The notes under the pieces are model-generated. The model did no database searches. It was given only the letters and a program-made list of their open reading frames with translations, and was not told the DNA's origin. Below, piece after piece: positions 44,906-55,118 of a stretch of 64,000 nt of DNA. Every line of letters starts with the position of its first letter. Positions within the stretch are counted from its first letter, which is position 1. Origin of the DNA: Chrysaora quinquecirrha (taxonomy: Eukaryota; Cnidaria; Scyphozoa; Semaeostomeae; Pelagiidae). The stretch covers positions 2,522,442 through 2,586,441 of the forward strand of contig JACTAT010000040.1 in the NCBI GenBank assembly GCA_014526335.1. The letters run 5' to 3'. A program made the translations under genes and the position numbers.

Positions 44906-45278
44906 AAAATCCTGGGATGGCTACACGCTGCGACAAAATGCTGCGACAAAGTGAAACGACAATCAGCTTGCGCGATAAGAAGAATTGGTCCTAGAAAATT
45001 TACAGAAAAACGCGTGAAAGCAATGCAAACGTGTTGCGTCGCAAATGCAAACAAACCAGCTAAACTCTGCCACATAACTTGAGACAAGCCAAAGCACGTT
45101 GCGAAAAGTCCAACCAAATCAATTTTCTGCGACCGCGTTTTCTAATGTCACGGAACATTTTATACGAAAAAGCAACCCTGGCTACATGTGATACTTTTTG
45201 TTTTTATGGACATTTTTGAACATGTTCTGTTGCTATTTCAAGTAAAAGGTCACACTTGTAGCCACGGTTTTGCTCTCA
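44839..45278. mobile_element. Inverted-repeat element overlapping the end of the ARM/FN3 gene
   Basis: The left end CGGCTACACGTGCGACTTTC and the inverse right end GTCACACTTGTAGCCACGG. Inside are GCTACACGCTGCGACAAAAT-type segments, also found at 17025-17330. The last ~20 codons and stop of exon 22 lie in it. Confidence 0.6.
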
Positions 45279-45982
45279 AAACAGACGGCTAGCGAGACTT
45301 TCGAGACATTCTCGGTTTGAAGTTCGAAAGTTCGAAAGAGACTTCAATATTAACAGTTGCCAGGATACATTCTGCGAATGGGTCGGGGGCGAGGAAAGCA
45401 AGAATTTTGGCGCGAAAGTTTTCGGATTTTCGGAATTCCTGTTTTCTGAAAATCATGGATTCTGTTTTTGGAAGCTTTCTGTAATCGAAATGCGGAAGGT
45501 TTTGGATGTTCAGAAGAACACGCCCTTATACTCTGTGGAGTGTCAGACGAAAAGCTTTCTGTAATTCCGAAAACGTTTTCGCTTTTCGTCACTGTTACTT
45601 TAAGGCTCGGTACGACTCAAGGAGCCGATAAATTCTCGTTTCTCTTTTCAGGAAATCAGTAAGTTTTGAAACGCCGTTTTCACGAGCGTTGAACGACCTT
45701 CAGGCTATACATATATCAGACAACAACAATAACAACAACAACTACAACAACAAATTCTCCAGCCCAATACACACAAGACAAGCAGACGGTTCCGAAGGGA
45801 CGTTAAAACCAGCTCTCAAAAAGTCTACGTAAGCGAAAATTTATTTTATTTTGGATAATCAGAAATTTAATATATTGTCTGGAGTAAATTATGTACTAAA
45901 TTATGAATACTTTTCTCAAATAAAAAATATATTTTTAGGGTAATTTCAGCTTGCCAGGAGCCAATAGTCCCTCCGATATGTA

Positions 45983-46280
45983 TGGGTACGGGATGTGCCA
46001 TTTTTTGAGGTACCTTTTTAAGGATGGAAAATAAATTTTGGGGTATCAAATTTGCCAAAATTACAAACTTGGGGGTAAAATTTTTGCTAAGATAATCAAT
46101 GTTAATAAAGTCGCAATAGCTGCAAAATAAATTTCAGCTGTGTAATTCTAAAAAAATGACTTTTAAGTATCTCTATGTATTATATTCATATTTTTTTGTG
46201 AACTTTTGGGTATACTTTTATGAATTTTCATAAATTTTGGGGTCACATTCTTATTAGAAAAATGGCACACACCCGTCATA
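45983..46280. repeat. Inverted-repeat element
   Basis: GGTACGGGATGTGCCATTTT at the left and AAAAATGGCACACACCCGTC at the right are inverted. The interior is AT-rich. Confidence 0.5.
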
Positions 46281-46446
46281 GATCTATTGAAGTTACCCCC
46301 CTTCGGGCGAAAACGGCTATATTACAGCTTTTCCTTGACATTGCATGAGTATAACGCCCCCTTCCAGCTGGACAAGCAAGCAAGATCCCACTTTTTATCA
46401 AACGGGTTTCTAGCTAGGCGAGACGTTTTTCGTTTCTCTTATAACT

Positions 46447-46725
46447 GAGACCCTCTTTACACGAGGGAAACTGGATCGGTTCTTGTCCGACCCAGAGCCA
46501 GTTCTGGCTATCCGTATCAGTTTGGATCTGATTCAAAGCGTTTACACGGTATCTAAACAGAGACAAGCTGGCTCTACTTCAGAACAGCTTCAGACCTTGC
46601 TCTAAACAGAGCCAGAAAAGGTACGGATTCAAGAGATCCCGTGTAAATGGAAGGTGTTTTCGAACTAAAACTTGCTCTGGATCGGACCAGAGCCGGTCCA
46701 GTTTCTCTGGTGTAAAAGGGGTCTG
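46447..46725. mobile_element. MITE with GAGACCCTCTTTACAC ends
   Basis: GAGACCCTCTTTACACGAGG at the left and the inverse GTGTAAAAGGGGTCTG at the right. Inner AAACTGGATCGG/CCGGTCCAGTTT and CAGAGCCAG pairs are also inverted. Confidence 0.65.
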
Positions 46726-47333
46726 AATCATTCCGGGTAGGCGGGACGGATGCCGGGATCCTTTTTCTCCTGTTACGCATGCGTTATGAAAGGCAGATCT
46801 TCTTTGATGCATAAAATGCATCTACACAATTAGGCATGAATTTTTTATTTTGGAAGATTTTTGTCACCAACGCCGACACATTTTGTTGTACCAAAATATT
46901 TTGAAAACGGTCTTACTTAAAGTTTAATTTAATGTTGTATATAATGATAAAACAAAAATTGCAAATATTTTTCATGTGATTTAGATTTTATGGAAGCTTG
47001 TTTGGAATAATAACCTTAAAATCGTGGATGTAGGTCCCCGAAAAACTGTCGCCGTTCCTTCTTCAAATTCTACAATCACGACACGTTCTTTTTAATCAAA
47101 GATCTGCTTCGCCTTTTTGATTACGAAGACGTGGAGCCGAAACAAAACGAAAATAACTCGTTGATTCGGTCTTTAAAGTTAATTTCAGGCTGCCATGAAG
47201 TAGCCTCTCTCAAGTAGATGTCTCAGCAAACTTTGAACATCCATGTGCAATAACTCAAAATTTTTTTGTCATCACATCATCATTTAAGCAAAGACAAAGG
47301 ATTATATCTTCAAAGAAAGGTATTTCTCAGACT

Positions 47334-49270
47334 TCATGACCACCAAAAACTCACAGAGAAACTCAGTGATAGCGAGCGGACATAATGCCAGCATTTTTTA
47401 GGTATGTACAGCATCTCTCCTTCTTGAAGAACGCATTCCATGTATGGTGCTTCAGCAAAAAGTGGGAATTGCTCCAAATCAGGGTTCTCAACATCAACCT
47501 GCAAAACGGAGAATATGTGTAAATCTTCAACTTTTAGGGTCATCTCCTTTTGAGTCATCCCCTTTCTGGGTCATCCCCATAAGGGCTGTTTCTATTAAGG
47601 TCATCCCCTATTTTGGTCATCCCCATAAGGGCTATTCCTGTTAGGGTAATCCCTATGTTGGGCATCCCCTTTCACGGTCATTCCATATGGATTTGCCTTA
47701 TTAGGGTAATCCCCTATTTTGGTCATCTCCTTTCACAGTCATCCCCATAAGGGCTATTCCTGGTAGGGTCATCCCCTGTTTTTTTCATCCCCTTTCACAG
47801 TCATCCTCATATGGGCTGTTCAGAATAGGTTAATACCCTGTTTGGCCATCCCCTTTCACAAGCATTCCCATAAAGGTTATTCCAATAAGGGTCATCGCCT
47901 TTTTTGGTGATACCCTTTCAAAGCAATCCCCATTAGGCCTATTCCCATTAGGATCATCTCAGCTACACCTTAAAAAAAACTGGCAATCAGTTGATGGCAA
48001 TGAAATAATATTTAAGATGCTTAAACTTGATCTCCACCTGGCTAGTGTTATCAAGCAAGTGTGATTGATGAGGATACACCATGTCACTATATTTCTTGTC
48101 ATATAATCTCACATATTTCTCTCCAACTACTTGTGCAAAGATATTCTCATATGGGTCTTGATGAAGGGGAGAAATTGTGCCTGCTGGTCCAAACCATGCA
48201 TTAATAATAACATCATCATTATCACTGTCTGCATCACCCCCTAGACAGCAGTAATCTGGTATGCATATGTCTGATTTCAAATCTGGAATTTGATCAAATA
48301 ATTGGTGCTGGGCTAAATACCCTTTAGTATTATCCTCTTTATTCTCAATAAATCCATCTATGAACTCATTCACTGACAGTAATCTCTGTGTCCAGTCACT
48401 TGAGGTATATCTATCTCCAATCTCAATGGGAACAGTTCTGCACCCCGCCTTCTCTTTAATATACTCTATATTCCACCTTCTGTTTGACATTGCTGGCCAA
48501 TGTGTCATTGCGTCTTCTATAATCACAGGCACTGAAGATCCCATATATGCTGTCTGAAAAGCATGCAGCGAGAGCTCTCTGACTCTAGGAATCAACTTTT
48601 TCTCATTCAAACTAATTTGCTTAGTAACAGCACTGATTTCTGTGCAATTCTTTCCATGTTCATTATCAGCCCTTCCCTCCTTTGAGTCCTGACCCCTAAT
48701 ATCTGATTTTAAGCTCGAAAATTCTAAATTATCATCATTGTTTCTAGAGTCTTCATTGTCCAATTTTCTCTTTTTCTCGCCCCTTTGATCTCCTTCTAAA
48801 TCATCAACCACACCTTTCCTTTTCAAGTCTTCTTGTATTAAGTCTACTACTTTCGAAAGTATATTCCCTAAAACAGGGGCACCCATTAATAACCCCATAT
48901 CACAGCTCTTAAAAACAACATCTTTTCCCTCCCCCTTCCCTATCAAGCACAAAACTTTCAACAGTGACCCAACAGTGTATGCTTCCCGCCATTTTACATC
49001 AACATCTTTCCAGTAACCGGTGTTTAATTTCTCCCAGATAAAATCAAGCGATATTTGAGCGCAGTTTAAAGCTTCGTCGAAATTCCCATCTCCATATTCT
49101 CTCCAACTTTTATCTTGCATCCATAAAACGTCGCTATGGTTAAGCGAATTTAGGCCACCTCGTACCACGTCCACGGGACTAGCTTTGCACTCTGAGTTTG
49201 ATGCTTTCTGTTGCTCAGGTTGTGAAGCAGAAAGAAGCGTATGAACTTTGTCTAAAAGTTCAGATACCAT
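47334..49270 (-). CDS. KDM8: JmjC-domain protein KDM8/JMJD5, two exons
   Basis: Exons 49270-48038 and 47498-47334 join in phase (CAG/GTGGAG donor, TTTTGCAG acceptor) to 465 residues; human KDM8 has 416. This is an Fe(II)/2-oxoglutarate oxygenase acting on proteins, reported as arginyl hydroxylase and, with debate, histone demethylase or clipping enzyme. Seen: helical N-terminus with [11 protein letters not shown], a charged poorly conserved linker (about residues 190-250), [33 protein letters not shown] with the iron ligands His370 and Asp372, and the third ligand His449 in CWHYVRSL of exon 2. The C-terminus FSVSFWWS is the family's typical end. The start at 49270 is chosen because the 57 codons upstream (to an ATG at 49441) are Arg/Phe-rich and unlike the family. 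Confidence 0.93.
47515..47960 (+). repeat. Minisatellite in the KDM8 intron
   Basis: About ten copies of a unit near 45-50 bases: GGTCATCCCCTATTTTGGTC and CATCCCCATAAGGGCTATTC. It fills nearly all of the 539-base intron. Confidence 0.9.
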
Positions 49271-49739
49271 AATGGAATTTCCAAGTCTACTTAATAGAAA
49301 AAAATGTTTTTGAAACCTAAAAATATTTTTAGTTCCGCTTGGAGCATTCCTTGCATTTAACTTATGGCGCGCTTTGCCTCGACACCAGGGCGCGGCAGTA
49401 CGAAAACGTGGAACTGAAACGGAGAAACGGACGGAAAACACGGACCACCGAAGTTTTTATTTCAAGACCGTCGGAAGGAATTTCAGACTGGGGGGCTGAA
49501 CAACTGAAAGTACTAGATGACGTAAAGATTTTATGAGGTCATACTATTGTTTTCAAAATTATTGGGGGGGGGGGCTCCAGCTCCCCCGCTTTTTCGACGG
49601 CCCTGAATTTCACACGTTGTCAGTCGACAAACTTATTGGTTTTCAAACTCTTGAGAATTTGCTTTTCCTACTTCCTTGCTGTGTTATATCGGTTATATCG
49701 TTCATTTGTTCGAATGTAGAATTGGCAGGTGTACTGTAA

Positions 49740-49969
49740 GGCCCTGGCCACACGATGAAACATTGTTGGCCAAACATTTGCAATTTGCAAAAGTCAAGCA
49801 TTTTAGCTTGGTACAAGCAAAAAATGTTTACAATTTTTTTTAAACACTGCTGAGCGAATTCTGCTTGTCAAGCAATGTTTTGCGATGTGACCAAACAATC
49901 AAATATAATGCTTATAAAGCATAAGTTCGCAATGTTTGACCAACAATGTTTGACCATTTGGCCAGGGCC
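49740..49969. mobile_element. Harbinger-like MITE
   Basis: GGCCCTGGCCACACGATGAA at the left and inverse TGACCATTTGGCCAGGGCC at the right, with TAA on both sides. It lies between KDM8 and the membrane-protein gene. Confidence 0.85.
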
Positions 49970-49972
49970 TAA

Positions 49973-50950
49973 GAATGCATCCCGGAATGCATAATAAAAA
50001 TAAGCGAACTTCTATTTTCAAAGCAAAAACTCTCTTCATAATGAAAACTTTAAATTGTTTAAAAAATACTCATCTCTAATGGATATAAATATAAAATTTC
50101 GATAACAATGAATTGAAATATCGTTAAAAATTAGGTGTCACAAAAAAACTCCAGTTTCAACTAAAAGTGAAACCAAAAAGTTAATAGGTATCTCTCAAAA
50201 AAGTAATAGCTATATATAAGTATCATAATAAAACAATCTTTGGCGAATTTTGGAGAAAATTTTAAACTACTGCTACTAAACAAGAATTATTATAGCAAAA
50301 CAGTCAATCGCTATGGCAAAAGGCCGGCAAAAGGTAGTATTTCGCTACGCTAATCTAATGTTCTAGATAATACAATTACAATATCAAGCCTAGTAGATAT
50401 TCTTTATCGTTATCGTAGGGTATCGTTTTCATGATTTTGGTATAAACGTGGGTCTTAATTGTTTGAAAATTGGTATAGATAAGGGTATCGATTTTTCGAA
50501 AATCGGTATTAACTTATAAAAAACGGTCTTCTTTTCGGTTTTTTCACTTTTCTTGGTGAAGTTTGACTCGAGCTGACATATTATAGTACATTTAAGCATA
50601 AAAAGCAGTGCAGTAGTTAATATTTTCGTATAATTTTGGGTGTATATTTTCAGGAATTTGGTATAAATATGGGTAGGCGTGTTATTACTCGGACGGCACG
50701 TCCCTACCCGAAACTTGGTGAAGTAGCCCCCCCGGGTTTCCATGCTGTCATTTCCTTTGCTTAGAATCGGCATATATAGTTGAAAAGAAAGACTTACTTC
50801 TTCTTGAGGCAAGATAACCGAAGATTATCGCCTCAAATGTTTAGCTGATGCGCTTGTTTTTCTTTTACGTGAAGCTGATTAGCATTGCTTTACATATCTA
50901 AACAATTGCTACAATCATAAGCAAAGCTTGATATGCCACTGTACTTTCTG
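49973..50950. other. AT-rich intergenic stretch
   Basis: No gene seen. 50396-50735 ends with GGCACGTCCCTACCCG and CCCCCCCGGG, related to the end of the 10535-10868 element, so it is probably a degenerate copy. Repeated TTGGTATAAA-type segments occur inside. Confidence 0.4.
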
Positions 50951-51247
50951 CACTACAACGACCAAACTACTTAGGTTACATTTACAAGAGTTTTCTTATA
51001 GACAACGCAGACGATATAACCCCAATCGCTAAAATAATGAGTGTCAAAATAATATTTATCAAAAACATTGAGCTCGATTCAAGATCCTTTGCGACTGGAA
51101 TCATCTCTTGCAGAACTTGCAAGCTCGCTCGCAGATTTCTGCTTTTGAATTTCTTCAGGTGGGTTTGAAATTCACCTTCCGTTCTGTCCTGTTCGCCTTG
51201 TGCCCCTCCAGAATACTTACCAAGGTCCTGCGTCATATTTAGTCGGA

Positions 51248-52762
51248 TCAGACTAAGGTGTTGTAGCAAACTGCCTTGTCTGTTGGATATAACCAGGATA
51301 TTATCCACATCACTCCGAGGCCGGCCACCATTAAGAGGTTGTCTATGATCATCAGACACAGGTTTGTTTCCTGCGTTTTCTCTGCGGTTGACCCAGCTGC
51401 AAACAGAATTATTGAGAGCAAAGCAACAGCGGCCATGAAATAAGCTTGGATGAAAACTCGCAGGTATCCCGCGGGTGTGCCGCGAGACCAAGTCAGGAAC
51501 CGCGCCGTTTGATATACACGCCACCACGCGACGATTCCCTCGCTTCCCGCAGACACTAACTCACATTTATCTTCAAGTGCGTTTGAGAAACTTTTCCAAT
51601 TGTCGGCCATGATAATCTGCCATAAGACTGCAACTGAGAACACACATGATAACGAGAGCGACATTATGAACGCATTCAACGCTGACAACACCATGACAAC
51701 GTTGTTTACTACCTCGGTATTGTTGCCTGGTAACGTTACATTATAGAAAGTTGCATTCTGGGTAAAGTTGTATGTGTTGATATTTACAATGTTTCTTTCT
51801 GCGTTTTTTGCGCGGATTGTTATGAGCAGCCACGGGGTAAAACTTCGCAACACACTCAAGATCACCGCCAAGATAATCATAAACAAAAACGCCCATCTTG
51901 GCACGCTTGCTGCGATAAACCCAAGTATGCTCTTCAAACTCGATACTGTATGGACTGAATTGAAATTCTCTTTCATGAAATTTTCGGCCAGTTTTTTCGC
52001 CTTGCCTGGTGCCTTCTTCGTCGTATCATTCCCCTCAGTGCCGTACGAAAACTGCGCTCCCGAGAATACGAAAATCATAACTGGCACAATGACAAACAGC
52101 AGCAACGAAAAGAACAAAATAATCGCGTAGAGTATCTCGTAAATCGAAGCAGATACTTCGTAAAGAGAGTAAACAACAGTAATCGCTATGATGCTGTCTT
52201 TAACGAGGCTAAGTACAATACCGGCAACCAGTGCGAGAACAAAATGACGCAATTTTCGTTTTTCGGAAAGCGATCGGCCAAGATTCGGGATTATAGCACA
52301 GCGAAGGAACAACAGTCCTGTGATGGCGAAGAGAACCGACGGCAATACGACAAAAATAAGCATCAAAACGACGCTCTGCCAAATACCACTTATCCAGGAC
52401 TCATCCAACGTAATTGTGACCAGACCGAAAGCGGCATCGGCCGGATCAATTATCGGCTCTTTGGCGCTTTGTTCTCGGGCGTCTTTGACCCAGGACTGGT
52501 CTTGTTTGCCCGGCTTGTGGAACTGGACGTCCCAGCCGGGCGATGTGGGAGAACTCGGTCTGAAAACCGAAGTTGTGCTGCTGAAGTTTGAGTTAATTTC
52601 ATTGGGGCCATGTTGATGTTCACCTCCTGAACTTCCAGCGCTCGATGTTCGTTGAGATCTTTGAGAAACGTAGCTGGGATTCTCTGGGCTGCTTGAGATC
52701 AAGGGTGTCTCTTGGGTGAGAGATTTGCGTGAACTGGAGAGCTTCTTCTTGATAGATTTCAT
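51248..52762 (-). CDS. Multi-pass membrane protein, intronless, family not recognised
   Basis: A single 504-residue frame. The first ~125 residues are Ser-rich and basic (KSIKKKLSSSRKSL), probably cytosolic. Then at least seven hydrophobic segments: about 129-155, 170-203, 205-238, 280-310, 355-390, 437-460 and 468-490. Between segments 4 and 5 is a loop with several N-x-T sequons (NFTQNATFYNVTLPGNNT), likely extracellular or luminal. VRLGTPAG-type or other signature motifs of known transporters were not identified, so no function is given. Start: the first ATG of the frame, preceded by AT-rich sequence. Directly after its stop another frame stays open to 50982 with a hydrophobic tail. Some of its hydrophobic runs may be re-entrant. 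Confidence 0.8.
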   Translation of the reverse strand: MKSIKKKLSSSRKSLTQETPLISSSPENPSYVSQRSQRTSSAGSSGGEHQHGPNEINSNFSSTTSVFRPSSPTSPGWDVQFHKPGKQDQSWVKDAREQSAKEPIIDPADAAFGLVTITLDESWISGIWQSVVLMLIFVVLPSVLFAITGLLFLRCAIIPNLGRSLSEKRKLRHFVLALVAGIVLSLVKDSIIAITVVYSLYEVSASIYEILYAIILFFSLLLFVIVPVMIFVFSGAQFSYGTEGNDTTKKAPGKAKKLAENFMKENFNSVHTVSSLKSILGFIAASVPRWAFLFMIILAVILSVLRSFTPWLLITIRAKNAERNIVNINTYNFTQNATFYNVTLPGNNTEVVNNVVMVLSALNAFIMSLSLSCVFSVAVLWQIIMADNWKSFSNALEDKCELVSAGSEGIVAWWRVYQTARFLTWSRGTPAGYLRVFIQAYFMAAVALLSIILFAAGSTAEKTQETNLCLMIIDNLLMVAGLGVMWIISWLYPTDKAVCYNTLV

Positions 52763-52799
52763 AACTGCTCCAGGATTAGTTTATATAGTATTAGCAGGA

Positions 52800-53560
52800 G
52801 CAAAAACACCAAGCAAAATAAATTTACAAACCTTGCACTGAATCCCAGAAAATAACATGAATAATTAAAATTCCAGACTTTTATTTACATCACTTCTGCG
52901 TGAATTCTTGCCTCTCCCATAGAAAATTAAAAATCTACTCATTCATGGAAATAATGACTGTGCCTCGCCGTTTTCCAGACTTAAGAGTTATTTTATTTCC
53001 ACGATTATTTCACATTCATTCATAGCGTGTTGCTGAGCTGCTGAGGGCTTTGAAAATATTCCACAAATTATCATCAAAAACACAACATTACTTGAAAACT
53101 TGAAACGACTTTCACTTTTCAGATGTAAGCAAACAAATCAAATTATCGAACTCTGTAACTCACAAAGACGTCTTATTGTCTTATCCACAACATCCATTAA
53201 GCCATTGTACATTTTAAATGCCATATGAGGCATTTCTGCCCAGGGGGTTAACTAAAGCCCAAAGATTGCTACTTTTTCACTGTTGTCTTCGCTCTGTTTT
53301 TTTCTGACACGCCTTGTCTGCTTTGCATTGACAATCAAGATAACATTTTTAAGATTATTCCCACAAGCTATTATCTAGACTCTCTACATGAGTCTCTAGT
53401 TTACTCCCCGCATTCCATGACTTTTGATTTGTTGCTCCAACACTGAGCAAAAGGAAAAACAACAGCAACAACATTTAGCGGACTTGTGTGGGACTTATGT
53501 AACGAGTCTACCTTTTATCATATTTTTGTGTTCGAAGAATTTCGAACACATTGGTGTGGG
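52800..53560. other. Upstream flank of the membrane-protein gene
   Basis: AT-rich, no gene seen. It may hold the promoter of the minus-strand gene. 53340-53515 (GTCTCTAGTTTACTCCCC, TTATGTAACGAGTCTA) resembles 39080-39210 in intron 16, a further dispersed repeat. Confidence 0.4.
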
Positions 53561-53570
53561 GTGGCGTGTC

Positions 53571-53601
<31 letters not shown>

Positions 53602-53939
53602 CACTGACCAACCAACGCTTGAACAATGGAAAACGTGTAACAATAGTATAAGCATCTCAACAATGCCATTAGGGCCATTGTCTCGGCCATTTATGCGCAA
53701 TTTGCGGTTAGCCCTTTGTCGATTTAAGGTCATGTGACAACTTTTCTCTTCGCACAAGCTTGATTGCATCTGACTCATGGCTGTTTACCATTTGAAACTG
53801 GCAAATTGCCACCTTTGATTGGTAAATGACATTTCACGCATTCTCAACATTAATCAAAGAGTCTTGGCAAAGAGCGGCAATTTCAAACCATTTTTCAAAA
53901 CAAATCTTCATTATTATCATCCTCACCATAAAAATCGTC

Positions 53940-53983
<44 letters not shown>

Positions 53984-54715
53984 CACCATCATCATTATCA
54001 TCATCATCATCATGATTACCATCACTATCATTGATAGTGTGGCTGCGGCAAGATCTAAAGGAACTCACCACCACCACAATCACCCCTACAACCATCACCA
54101 CCACCACCCCTATCACCACCACCACAACCACCCCTAAAACCATCACCACCACCACCCTTATCACCACCACCACAACCACCCCTAAAACCATCACCACCAC
54201 CACCCCTATCACCACCACCACAACCACCCCTAAAACCATCACCACCACCACCCTTATCACCACCACCACAATCACCCCTACAACCATCACCACCACCACC
54301 CCTATCACCACCACCACAACCACCCCTAAAACCATCACCACCACCACCCTTATCACCACCATCAGCCCCCTAAAACCACCACCACAGCCACCCCTACAAC
54401 CATCACCACGATCACCTCTATCAAAACCACCACGCCCCTTATCACCACCAACACAACCACCCCTACAACCATCACCTCGACCACCCCTATCACCACCACC
54501 ACAACCCCCCTACAATCATCACCACGATCATCCCTATCACAACCATCACAAGCACCCCTACCTTCAGCATCACAACCACCTATACCACCACCACTACATC
54601 CATACTACCACCACAATCACCCCTACCAACAAGCATCATAATCATCGTGGTCATCAACATCATCATCATAACCACCGCCATTATCATCATAATCATTATC
54701 ATCATCGTTGTGCAT
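53560..54715 (+). repeat. Simple-repeat cluster
   Basis: (TAAC)n at 53567-53600, (ATA)n at 53940-53985, (ATC)n at 53985-54030 and 54640-54710, and between them a CCACCA-rich minisatellite of about 60 bases (ACCATCACCACCACCACCCC, CCACAACCACCCCTAAA). Thr/Pro and Val-rich reading frames here are artefacts. Confidence 0.95.
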
Positions 54716-55110
54716 AAACATCTTTCATCATTTGACCGAAATAGCTATATTCAACCAGAGTCGTTCTTCGAACACGCCCATAGGGCCCCTATGTTTTACT
54801 TTTAGTGTTATCATGTTTTTTAATTTTTCAGCCAGCAGTCCCAGGCAAGATAAGTCTCTTCTAGATTATTATCCTAAAGAATCGCTTTGGCGATTAGAAA
54901 TTTTCTGCTGTTTATACATAAAATTTTTTTGGTTTTATCATTTGTATCTTTTTCTAAAGATTCTCATCTGTTCAATTTGTTATCACATTCTTGGCACATT
55001 CATTTTAGAGAACCCAGCAGAAACACAGTTATAAGTTGGGCATACACCCTTACATTCACTCGCTTTCTAAGAGATTTCTTGTAAGAAGCCATTTACTTGA
55101 AATCAAGAAA
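54716..55110. other. Intergenic, nothing recognised
   Basis: AT-rich, with a pyrimidine tract and TTTTTCAG at about 54825-54832 that resembles a splice acceptor, but no convincing coding sequence follows. Confidence 0.35.
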
Positions 55111-55118
55111 CTCTGTTA

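Larger units (their letters stand above)
44906..47333. other. Intergenic; fold-back elements only
   Basis: Apart from the elements listed separately, I see a CAA-type run at 45727-45755 next to a 5S-SINE fragment, and AT-rich sequence at 46750-47330. No coding region is supported. A possible microexon at 45655 was not used. Confidence 0.5.

Noticed and set aside
45655..45662. Possible 8-base microexon after TCTTTTCAG with GTAAGT following
   Set aside because: It would follow the stop of the model and has no support from length, phase or coding potential.
53895..54717. Val-rich and Thr/Pro-rich frames resembling mucins
   Set aside because: CCACCA/ATC minisatellite, open on both strands, no start context and no signal peptide.
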